Source: Cupriavidus pauculus
Lineage (GTDB): Bacteria; Pseudomonadota; Gammaproteobacteria; Burkholderiales; Burkholderiaceae
Length of the DNA: 64,000 bases
Assembly: GCF_022179805.1 (NCBI RefSeq)
Contig: NZ_BPUO01000002.1
Coordinates: forward strand, 186,001 to 250,000
Reading direction: 5' to 3'
In this document: one piece after another, positions 27,117 to 34,573 of the stretch
Position numbering within the stretch: the stretch's first letter is position 1
How the letters are laid out: each line of letters opens with the position of its first letter
Translations under genes and position numbers: made by a program
The notes under the pieces: generated by a model
The model's database searches: none
What the model was told of the DNA's origin: nothing
Seen by the model: the letters and a program-made list of their open reading frames with translations, nothing else

Positions 27117-28325
27117 ATGGATGTCGAAGCCATGTCCGCTACTTTACTGTCTCGCCGGCGGCCATTGGCCATTGCGCTGATTGTTGCCGTTGCCGTGCTG
27201 CTGGCCGCATGGGCGGCGTACCGGCTGCTACGCCCGCATGCCGGCCCCGCCCCGGTGCCGCCGGTCATGGTCAGTACCGCCACGGCACGCGCCGAGGACG
27301 TCGACATCGGCCTGACCGGCGTGGGAACCGTGCAGGCCATGGCCACCGTGACGGTCAAGGCACGTATTGACGGGCAGCTCGAAAGCGTAGGCTTTGTCGA
27401 GGGCCAGGACGTCAAGGCGGGCCAGGTGCTGGCGCGGATCGACCCGCGCACGTTCCAGGCCGCGCTACAGCAGGCCCAGGCCACCAAGGCGCGCGACGAG
27501 GCGCAACTGGTCAACGCCCGGCTGGACCTGCAGCGTTTCGAGGACCTGATCCGGTCCGATTCCACCACACGGCAGACGGTCGACACGCAGCGCGCCCTGG
27601 TGAACCAGCTCGCGGCAACGGTTCGCAACGACGAGGCGCAGATCGCGCTGGCCCAGGTGCAGCTCGACTTCACGACCATTACCGCGCCGTTGTCGGGGCG
27701 CGTCGGCGCGCGGCTGATCGATCCCGGCAATATCGTCCACGCCACCGACACCACGGGACTGGTGGTGATCCGGCAGATCGACCCCATCGACGTGGTCTTC
27801 ACGCTGCCCGACGACGCCTTTGGCAACATCCACCGCGCCATGGACGCCAGCGCCACGCCGCTGGCCGTGTTTGCCAACGAGCGCGGCTCGGACATCGCGC
27901 TGGGCCAGGGCAAGCTGATCCTGCTGAACAACACGATCGACACGACCAGCGGCACCATCCAGCTCAAGGCCCGCTTTGCGAATCCGCGCCACACGCTGTG
28001 GCCCGGCCAGTACGTCAACGCCCGGCTGGTGCTGGGCCGGCGCGACCACGCCGTGGTGGTACCGGCGTCGGCCATCCAGCGCAACGACGCGGGCACCTAT
28101 GTCTATGTGGTGCAGGCGGACCAGACCGTCAGGATGCAACCGGTGCAGGTGGCCGAACTCCAGGGCGCGCGTGCCGTGATGGCGGGCGGCGTGGCGGCGG
28201 GTGACCGCGTGGTGGCCGATGGCCAGTACAAGCTCAAGCCCGGCGTGCGGATAGCCGAGACACCGGCCAGCGCCCCCGCCGTGGCGACTGCCGGGGCTGC
28301 CAGGTCTTCCGGCGCGCACCCATGA
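27117..28325 (+). CDS. RND efflux periplasmic adaptor (MdtA-like)
   Basis: About 402 residues with one N-terminal membrane helix (PLAIALIVAVAVLLAAWAAY), a lipoyl/barrel-sandwich domain (VTVKARIDGQLESVGFVEGQDVKAGQVLARID), a coiled-coil hairpin rich in Gln, Ala and Arg, and a beta-barrel domain ending KLKPGVRI. It links the inner-membrane pump to an outer-membrane channel. The start is uncertain: ATG 27117, ATG 27132 and GTG 27087 are all in frame. It overlaps the pump gene by 4 bases (ATGA). Confidence 0.9.
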   Translation: MDVEAMSATLLSRRRPLAIALIVAVAVLLAAWAAYRLLRPHAGPAPVPPVMVSTATARAEDVDIGLTGVGTVQAMATVTVKARIDGQLESVGFVEGQDVKAGQVLARIDPRTFQAALQQAQATKARDEAQLVNARLDLQRFEDLIRSDSTTRQTVDTQRALVNQLAATVRNDEAQIALAQVQLDFTTITAPLSGRVGARLIDPGNIVHATDTTGLVVIRQIDPIDVVFTLPDDAFGNIHRAMDASATPLAVFANERGSDIALGQGKLILLNNTIDTTSGTIQLKARFANPRHTLWPGQYVNARLVLGRRDHAVVVPASAIQRNDAGTYVYVVQADQTVRMQPVQVAELQGARAVMAGGVAAGDRVVADGQYKLKPGVRIAETPASAPAVATAGAARSSGAHP

Positions 28326-31300
28326 GCGTTTCCGCCAACTTCATCAAGCGGCCCATCGGTACGTCGCTGCTGGCCCTGGCGCTGTTCCTGGTCGGGCTGG
28401 CCGCCTGGCCGCTGCTGCCGATCGCACCGCTGCCGCAAGTCGATTTCCCGACCATCCAGGTCACGGTGAACCTGCCCGGCGCCAATCCGGAGACCATGGC
28501 GTCGAACGTGGCGCAGCCGCTGGAGCGGCAGTTCTCGCTGATTGCCGGCCTGACGCAGATGACGTCGACCAGCGCGCAGGGGTCCACGCAGATCACGCTG
28601 CAGTTCGACCTGAACCGCAGCATCGACGCCGCTGCCGTGGACGTGCAGGCTGCCATCAACGCCGCCGGCGGCCAGTTGCCGACCAACCTGCCCAGCCCGC
28701 CGTCGTTCCGCAAGATCAATCCGGCCGACGCGCCGATCCTGGTACTGGCGGTGCAGTCCGACGCGCTGCCGCTGACCGCCGTGAACGACTTTGCCGACAA
28801 CATCCTGGCCCAGCAGATCTCGCAGATCGAGGGCGTGGGGCTCGTCAACATCGGCGGCCAGCAGAAGCCGGCCGTGCGCATCCAGGTAGACCCCGGCAAG
28901 CTGGCCGCGATGGGCATGAGCCTGGAAGACATCCGGGGCGTGATCGCGTCGACCACGGTCAACCAGCCCACCGGCGCCACCGACGGCGCCAACAAGGCGT
29001 TCAACGTCTACACCAACGACCAGATCACCAAGGCCAGCGCCTGGAACGACATCGTGCTGGCCTACCGCAACGGGGCGCCGGTGCGCGTGCGCGACGTGGG
29101 CCAGGCCGTGGACGGCCCCGAGAACGCCAAGCTGGCCGGCTGGGCTTACGGGGGCGCCGCGGCGCCGGCGGGCAGCACCTTCCACAACGGCCGCGGGATC
29201 ATCCTGGCCGTGACCAAGCAGCCCGGCGCCAACGTGATTGCCACGGTGGACCGCATCAAGGCCGCCCTGCCCCGCCTGCAACTGTCGATTCCGGCGTCGG
29301 TCAGCGTCAACGTGCTGGCCGACCGCACGCAGAACATCCGCGCGTCCGAGGCCGACGTGGAATTCACGCTGGTGCTGACTATCGTGCTCGTGGTGGGCAT
29401 CATCTTCGTGTTCCTGCGCAACGTACCGGCCACGCTGATCCCGAGCGTGACCGTGCCGCTTGCGCTGCTGGGCACGGCCGGCGGCATGTACCTGCTGGGC
29501 TACAGCCGCGACAACCTGTCGCTGATGGCGCTGACCATCGCGGTGGGCTTCGTGGTGGACGACGCCATCGTGATGTTGGAGAACATCTATCGTCATGTGG
29601 AAGCCGGCATGACGCCAATGGAGGCCGCGCTGAAGGGCGCGGGCGAGATCGCGTTCACCATCGTGTCGATCTCGGTGTCGCTGGTGGCCGTGTTCATCCC
29701 GCTGCTGCTGATGGGCGGCATCGTGGGCCGGCTGTTCCGCGAGTTCGCGGTGACCGTCACGCTGACCATCGCCGTATCGGTCATGGTGTCGCTGACGCTC
29801 ACGCCGATGCTGTGTTCGCGTTTCCTGAAGCCGCACGATCCAGCCCACGGCGAGCAACATGGCCGGCTCTACCAGTTGTTCGAACGCGGCTTCGACGCGA
29901 TGCTGGGCGCGTACCGGCGCGGACTCGACCACGTGCTGGACCACCAGTTCCTGACGCTGTGCGTGTTCCTGCTGACGGTAGCCACCACCGTGGCGCTGTT
30001 CGTGATCATCCCCAAGGGCTTCTTTCCGCAGCAGGACACAGGCTTCCTGTTTGGCACCGCCGAGTCGGCGCAGGACGCGTCGTTCAAATCGATGAACGCG
30101 CGCATGGTGGCGCTGGCCGATGTGGTGCGCCACGACCCCGACGTGGCCGCAGTGGGCATGACGGGTGGCCAGAACACGGTCAACACCGGCAACTTCTTTA
30201 TCAGCCTGCGTCCGAAGGAGGATGGACGCACTGCATCGGCTGACCAGGTCATCGCACGGCTGCGCCCGAAGCTGCAGCAGGTGCAGGGCGCCAACCTGTT
30301 CCTGCAGGCCGGGCAGGACATCAACGTGGGCGGCCGCCTGTCGCGCACGCAATACCAGTTCACGCTGACCGATGCCAACCTGGACGAGCTGAACCGCTGG
30401 GCGCCGCGCATCGTGGAGCGGTTCCGGCAACTGCCGCAACTGGCCGACGTGGCATCGGACCAGCAGAACGCGGCGGCGGCCGCGGTGCTGACCATCGACC
30501 GGGCGCGCGCGTCGAGCTTCGGCATCACGCCCTCGCAAATCGACGCCACGCTCTACGATGCCGTGGGCCAGCGTCAGGTGGCGCAGTACTTCACGCAGAT
30601 CAACAGCTATCACGTGATCCTGGAAGTCACGCCCGCCATGCAGCAGGACCCGAGGCTGTTCGACAAGCTGTACCTTACATCGCCCATCACCGGGCAGCAG
30701 GTGCCGCTGTCGTCGTTCGTCAGCATCGACACCAGCCGCACCGCGTATCTGTCGATTGGCCACCAGGGGCAGTTTCCGGCCGTCACGATCTCGTTCAACC
30801 TGGCCCAGAATGCGTCGCTGGGCGAAGCCGTGAACGCCATCGACCGCGCGCTGGCCGAGATGGGCAAGCCACGCACGTTGACCGGCGCATTCCAGGGCAC
30901 GGCACAGGCGTTTGGCGCATCGCTGGCGTCGCAGCCGTACCTGATCGCGGCCGCGCTGATTGCCGTGTACATCGTGCTGGGGCTGCTCTACGAGAGCTAC
31001 GTGCACCCGCTGACGATCCTGTCGACGCTGCCGTCGGCCGGCGTGGGCGCGCTGGCGGTGCTGATGCTGGGCGGCTACGACTTCACGGTGATCGCGCTGA
31101 TCGGCATCATCCTGCTGATCGGCATCGTCAAGAAGAACGGCATCATGATGGTGGACTTTGCGCTGGTGGCCGAACGCGAACGCGGCATGGCGCCGCGCGA
31201 CGCCATCTACGAGGCGTGCCTGCTGCGCTTTCGTCCGATCATGATGACCACGATGTGCGCGCTGCTGGCCGGCCTGCCGCTGATGCTTGGACACGGCGCC

Positions 31301-31513
31301 GGTTCGGAGCTGCGCCGGCCGCTGGGCTGGGCGATGGTCGGCGGCCTGGTGGTGTCGCAGATGCTCACGCTGTTCAGCACGCCCGTGGTCTATCTCTACC
31401 TGGACCGGGCGCACCATTGGTATGTGCGGCGCAAGGCGGCGCGCGCCGGGAACGCGGGCGACGCGCGCGCGCATTCGGAGACGCGGCCGCCCGAGTATGC
31501 CGACGATGCGTGA
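28322..31513 (+). CDS. RND multidrug efflux permease (MdtB/MdtC-like)
   Basis: A 1063-residue proton-driven exporter of the HAE1 RND group. The start NFIKRPIGTSLLALALFLVG and the first helix are typical of MdtB/MdtC, and the proton-relay pair of helix 4 is present in GFVVDDAIVMLENIYRH. The second half has KKNGIMMVDFAL and RFRPIMMTTMCALLAGLPL. Substrate cannot be told. Unlike mdtABC there is one permease only, and no outer-membrane channel gene follows, so it must borrow a TolC/OprM-type protein from elsewhere. Confidence 0.94.
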   Translation: MSVSANFIKRPIGTSLLALALFLVGLAAWPLLPIAPLPQVDFPTIQVTVNLPGANPETMASNVAQPLERQFSLIAGLTQMTSTSAQGSTQITLQFDLNRSIDAAAVDVQAAINAAGGQLPTNLPSPPSFRKINPADAPILVLAVQSDALPLTAVNDFADNILAQQISQIEGVGLVNIGGQQKPAVRIQVDPGKLAAMGMSLEDIRGVIASTTVNQPTGATDGANKAFNVYTNDQITKASAWNDIVLAYRNGAPVRVRDVGQAVDGPENAKLAGWAYGGAAAPAGSTFHNGRGIILAVTKQPGANVIATVDRIKAALPRLQLSIPASVSVNVLADRTQNIRASEADVEFTLVLTIVLVVGIIFVFLRNVPATLIPSVTVPLALLGTAGGMYLLGYSRDNLSLMALTIAVGFVVDDAIVMLENIYRHVEAGMTPMEAALKGAGEIAFTIVSISVSLVAVFIPLLLMGGIVGRLFREFAVTVTLTIAVSVMVSLTLTPMLCSRFLKPHDPAHGEQHGRLYQLFERGFDAMLGAYRRGLDHVLDHQFLTLCVFLLTVATTVALFVIIPKGFFPQQDTGFLFGTAESAQDASFKSMNARMVALADVVRHDPDVAAVGMTGGQNTVNTGNFFISLRPKEDGRTASADQVIARLRPKLQQVQGANLFLQAGQDINVGGRLSRTQYQFTLTDANLDELNRWAPRIVERFRQLPQLADVASDQQNAAAAAVLTIDRARASSFGITPSQIDATLYDAVGQRQVAQYFTQINSYHVILEVTPAMQQDPRLFDKLYLTSPITGQQVPLSSFVSIDTSRTAYLSIGHQGQFPAVTISFNLAQNASLGEAVNAIDRALAEMGKPRTLTGAFQGTAQAFGASLASQPYLIAAALIAVYIVLGLLYESYVHPLTILSTLPSAGVGALAVLMLGGYDFTVIALIGIILLIGIVKKNGIMMVDFALVAERERGMAPRDAIYEACLLRFRPIMMTTMCALLAGLPLMLGHGAGSELRRPLGWAMVGGLVVSQMLTLFSTPVVYLYLDRAHHWYVRRKAARAGNAGDARAHSETRPPEYADDA

Positions 31514-31515
31514 GC

Positions 31516-31875
31516 CTACGCCACGTCGATGGTGCCCCCCATGCTCTCGTGCCCCGAGCCGCAGAAGATATCGCACAGAAAGCCGTAGCTGCCCTGCCGC
31601 TTCGGGGCCGTCAGCCGCACCTCCACCGCCTTGCCGGGCGGCAGGTCAGCGCGCACGGCGAAGTCCGGAGCCGAGAAGCCCATGATCACGTCCTCCGCCG
31701 TGATCGCCAGCACAACCGTTTCGCCGGGCTTGAGCGCGATGCGGTCCGGTATGAACACAAAGCGCCTCGCGCGCATCGATATGACACGCGGGGTGGCGGC
31801 ATCGCCGATCACCGGCCCCAGCGCGGCGGCCATCAGCATCCCCAGCATCGTGCGCCGGTTCATGATGCGCGCCAT
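31516..31875 (-). CDS. Exported cupredoxin with CuA-like motif
   Basis: A 119-residue protein with an N-terminal export signal that has twin arginines (NRRTMLGMLMAAALG), so Tat export is possible. The C-terminus carries C-x3-C-x3-H-x2-M (Cys101, Cys105, His109, Met112), the copper loop of CuA domains in cytochrome oxidase subunit II and N2O reductase. At the place of the other CuA ligand (DVxH in subunit II) this protein has Met65 (DVIMGF). GGGAGG precedes the ATG. It starts 2 bases after the phosphoesterase stop and is surely cotranscribed with it. Confidence 0.82.
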   Translation of the reverse strand: MARIMNRRTMLGMLMAAALGPVIGDAATPRVISMRARRFVFIPDRIALKPGETVVLAITAEDVIMGFSAPDFAVRADLPPGKAVEVRLTAPKRQGSYGFLCDIFCGSGHESMGGTIDVA

Positions 31876-31877
31876 GG

Positions 31878-32771
31878 TCAGGCCCTCCCTATGACCGGCT
31901 GCTCGGCCAGATCGAAGGCATCCTTGCCTGGCTGCGCGGTGGCCTTCACCTCGCGCCAACCCAGTCCCTGGTAAGGGTGCGCGGCGTCCCACGGCACCGG
32001 CAGGCGGCGCGGCTGGGACCCCGCCGCCGGCAGCGGAAACATCAGCGAACGCGCCGCGTGGTGGGCGATGTGGCCGGTCATGCGGTGATGCTCCTGGTGG
32101 ATATGCCCGTAGAACACCGTGACATTCCGATAGGGCATCAGTTGGTCGATTACCTTGGCGCCGTCGCGCGTGGCCCAGTCCCACTGTGGATAGAGATCGA
32201 ACAACGGCCGGTGCGTGAACACGACGATGCGGGCGTCACGCGGTTGTTTTGCCAGGTCGGCGGCCAGCCACGCGAGCTGGGCCTCGCCTACCTGCCCGGC
32301 GGGGTCCGACACGTTGTCGATCACGATCGCATGCAGGCCCTTGTGATCGAACGTGTAGTGCGTCGGCCCGAACAGCTCCTGGAAGGCCGCGCCATTGTCC
32401 AGGCTGGCGTCGTGCTCGCCCGGCATCAGGTGCACGGCGCCCGCGCGCAGCGGAGCGATGATGTCGCGGAATTCGCGCATGCGGCGGCGGCGCTCTTCCG
32501 CATCGTCGGTGGTGTGGGTGAGGTCGCCCGTGAACATCACGAAGTCGGGCGGCTTGGGCAAGGCATTGACGGCCGCCACGGCCTTGGGCAAGGTGCCGCG
32601 CGCATCGGGATTGGGCGGGCCTTCGAACCCCCAATGCGCGTCGGACAACTGCACAAAGACAAAATCCTCGTCGCGCCCGGCTGCCCAGCCAGGCAATGCC
32701 GACGCAAACACGGCGCCGCCCGCGGCGCCCGCCAGGCGCAGGATGTCGCGCCGGTTCCAGTTTCGATGCAT
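31878..32771 (-). CDS. Tat-exported metallophosphoesterase
   Basis: A 297-residue calcineurin-like phosphoesterase with a Tat signal (NRRDILRLAGAAGGAVFASAL). Metal-site motifs are SDAH, TGDLTH, FTHRP and GHIH; where the family has GNHD this protein has GEHD, a Glu for the usual Asn. It is periplasmic. GGAGA precedes the ATG. It is the first gene of a two-gene operon with the CuA-like protein and is divergent from the ECF sigma gene, with which it shares a promoter motif. Confidence 0.88.
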   Translation of the reverse strand: MHRNWNRRDILRLAGAAGGAVFASALPGWAAGRDEDFVFVQLSDAHWGFEGPPNPDARGTLPKAVAAVNALPKPPDFVMFTGDLTHTTDDAEERRRRMREFRDIIAPLRAGAVHLMPGEHDASLDNGAAFQELFGPTHYTFDHKGLHAIVIDNVSDPAGQVGEAQLAWLAADLAKQPRDARIVVFTHRPLFDLYPQWDWATRDGAKVIDQLMPYRNVTVFYGHIHQEHHRMTGHIAHHAARSLMFPLPAAGSQPRRLPVPWDAAHPYQGLGWREVKATAQPGKDAFDLAEQPVIGRA

Positions 32772-32797
32772 GACCGTCTCCAGGGTTGGGGGTGCCT

Positions 32798-32828
32798 GTC
32801 ATACCGGCGCGGCATCGTGTTTATTCCC
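32798..32828 (-). promoter_or_regulatory. Candidate ECF promoter for phosphoesterase/CuA operon
   Basis: Minus strand GGGAATAAA (32828-32820), 16-base spacer ending GCGCCGG, then TATGAC (32803-32798). The transcript would start about 20 bases before the ATG at 32771. It matches the promoter of the divergent sigma gene closely (32897-32927). Confidence 0.6.
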
Positions 32829-32896
32829 GCCGGATGGATACCCCGAAGCGCGTGGCCGTGCGCCCGGGATAACACCATTGGATTTCGTCCGATGCC

Positions 32897-32927
32897 GGGA
32901 ATAGAATCGGCGCAGCACCGGTAATAC
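32897..32927 (+). promoter_or_regulatory. Candidate autoregulated promoter of the ECF sigma operon
   Basis: Plus strand GGGAATAGA (32897-32905), 16-base spacer ending GCACCGG, then TAATAC (32922-32927). Both the -35-like element and the GC(A/G)CCGGTA block are shared with the divergent promoter at 32798-32828. Confidence 0.6.
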
Positions 32928-32981
32928 AAGGAAGACGCCCCATGCCGCAGTGCCCTGCCGATCCGACTCCGAAGGACTGAC

Positions 32982-33596
32982 TTGGACGCCGCCAATCCGC
33001 GCCGCCGATTCGAAGCCCTGGTGCTGCCGCACCTGGATGCCGCCTACAACCTTGCCCGCTGGCTATGCGGCAATCCCGGCGACGCCGACGACGTGGTGCA
33101 GGAGGCCTTTCTGCGCGCATTCCGGCTCTTCGGCAGTTTTCGGGGCGACCAGCCGCGCCCCTGGCTGCTGGCCATCGTGCGCAATACATGGTTCACCACG
33201 TGGCAGAAGCGCAAGGCGGCGGCGGAAACCGGCTATGACGAATCCCTGCTCGATGCCGACCTGCCGGACTGGCACGGCGCACCGGGCGACCCCGAGCAAT
33301 GGCTGCTGCGCGAGGAAGACATCCGGCTGGTGCATGCCGCGCTGGAGCGGCTGCCGGTGGCATTTCGGGAGGTATTGGTGCTGCGTGAACTCGAAGAGCT
33401 GCACTATCGCGACATTGCGCGGATTGCCGACATTCCGGTCGGCACGGTGATGTCGCGGCTGGCGCGTGGGCGCCGCATGCTGGCCGCCGCCGTGGTGGCG
33501 CTGCGTGCCGGCGCGCAGCAAGCGGCCGCCGGCAGCGTGCCGGCATCGAGCGATCCCATCCCACCAGCAGGAGACCCGCGCCATGGATTGCAATGA
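32982..33596 (+). CDS. ECF RNA polymerase sigma factor
   Basis: A 204-residue ECF sigma factor. Region 2 is clear (HLDAAYNLARWLCGNPGDADDVVQEAFLRAF) and region 4 has LPVAFREVLVLRELEELHYRDIARIADIPVGTVMSRLARGR. The first codon is TTG, with GAAGGA at good spacing. It overlaps the anti-sigma gene by 14 bases. A candidate self-recognised promoter lies about 50 bases upstream. About 30 residues at the end, after region 4, are Ala/Pro-rich. Confidence 0.92.
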   Translation: MDAANPRRRFEALVLPHLDAAYNLARWLCGNPGDADDVVQEAFLRAFRLFGSFRGDQPRPWLLAIVRNTWFTTWQKRKAAAETGYDESLLDADLPDWHGAPGDPEQWLLREEDIRLVHAALERLPVAFREVLVLRELEELHYRDIARIADIPVGTVMSRLARGRRMLAAAVVALRAGAQQAAAGSVPASSDPIPPAGDPRHGLQ

Positions 33597-34389
33597 AGCT
33601 CGCCACCTGCTGCAGGCTACCGCCGACGGCGAAGTCGGCGCGGCCGACAGCGTCCGGCTGGAGCGGCATCTGGAAGACTGCGACGGGTGCGTGGACGCGC
33701 TGAACAACCTGCAGGCATTGCGCCGCGCCACGCGGCAAGGCGCCGCCTACCAGCGCGCGCCGGCCGCGTTGCGCGCCCGTATTCTCGACGCGCTGCCCGG
33801 CGCCGCGACGGATGAGCCAGACGTTGCGGAGGCGCCCGTGCCAGACACCCAGTCAGGCTGGCGCCGCTGGTTCGCGTGGTCGCCGCCGGTCAATGCCGCG
33901 CTGGCCGCCGTCACGGTGGCGGCCGTGGGGCTGGGGATGTTCCAGTACAGCGTCCGGCCCGCGCCCGCCGACGTACTGGCCGGCGCCATCGTGGCCAGCC
34001 ACGTGCGCGGGCTGATCTCGAACCATGCCGCCGATGTGGCGTCCACCGACCAGCACACGGTGAAGCCATGGTTCAACGGCCGCATCGACTACGCACCCGA
34101 CGTGCGCGACCTGGCATCGGCGGGCTTTCCATTGATCGGTGGCCGTGTCGACTATGTCGATGGCCGGCGCGTGGCGGTGCTCGTATATCGCCGCAACCAG
34201 CACCCGATCGATGTATTCGTGATGCCCGGCGAAGGGCCCGGGACGGGCGAGCGGATCCGGCAGGGATATCAGCTGGAAAGCTGGACGGCCGGCAGCATGC
34301 GCTACTACGCCATCACCGACGCGTCAGCCGGCGACCTGCGCAAGTTCGTGCAGGCGTGGAGGAATGCGGAGGATGGGGGACAGCGGTAG
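33583..34389 (+). CDS. Zinc-binding transmembrane anti-sigma factor
   Basis: A 268-residue protein. The N-terminal zinc anti-sigma domain has H-x3-C-x2-C (His29, Cys33, Cys36) with Cys3 as the likely fourth ligand. One membrane helix lies at about residues 105-125 (VNAALAAVTVAAVGLGMF), and a periplasmic domain of about 140 residues follows. It should hold the cognate sigma factor until a periplasmic or redox signal releases it. The ATG is set by CAGGAGAC upstream and lies inside the end of the sigma gene. Confidence 0.9.
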   Translation: MDCNEARHLLQATADGEVGAADSVRLERHLEDCDGCVDALNNLQALRRATRQGAAYQRAPAALRARILDALPGAATDEPDVAEAPVPDTQSGWRRWFAWSPPVNAALAAVTVAAVGLGMFQYSVRPAPADVLAGAIVASHVRGLISNHAADVASTDQHTVKPWFNGRIDYAPDVRDLASAGFPLIGGRVDYVDGRRVAVLVYRRNQHPIDVFVMPGEGPGTGERIRQGYQLESWTAGSMRYYAITDASAGDLRKFVQAWRNAEDGGQR

Positions 34390-34420
34390 AAACTTGCCCG
34401 CCAAAACTTGCCACGATTTC

Positions 34421-34549
34421 GCTCCCCTCTCCCGCCGTGCCGGAGAGGGGTTGGGGGTGAGGGTCTGCGGTCGCGTACTAAACGAGCATCTCGTAGTCGA
34501 ACCGCTTGCCCTCACCCCCAGCCCCTCTCCCCCAGAGGGAGAGGGGAGC
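34421..34549. repeat. Composite double-hairpin intergenic repeat, copy 3
   Basis: GCTCCCCTCTCCCGCCG(TG)CCGGAGAGGGG, TTGGGGGTGAGGG, spacer, then GCCCTCACCCCCAGCCCCTCTCCC and GGGAGAGGGGAGC. It lies between the convergent anti-sigma and molybdenum enzyme genes and may serve as the end of both transcripts. Confidence 0.8.
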
Positions 34550-34573
34550 CAGAACAGAGCGTAGCTTCGAGCC

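Noticed and set aside
28103..31576. 1157-codon open frame antisense to the RND permease
   Set aside because: Rich in His, Arg and Gln with no known domain; an artefact of third-position GC bias in the real gene.
32866..32889. GGGATAAC with CGTC as an ECF promoter
   Set aside because: The spacing of about 12-13 bases is too short, and the GGGAATA(A/G)A pair is a far better fit.
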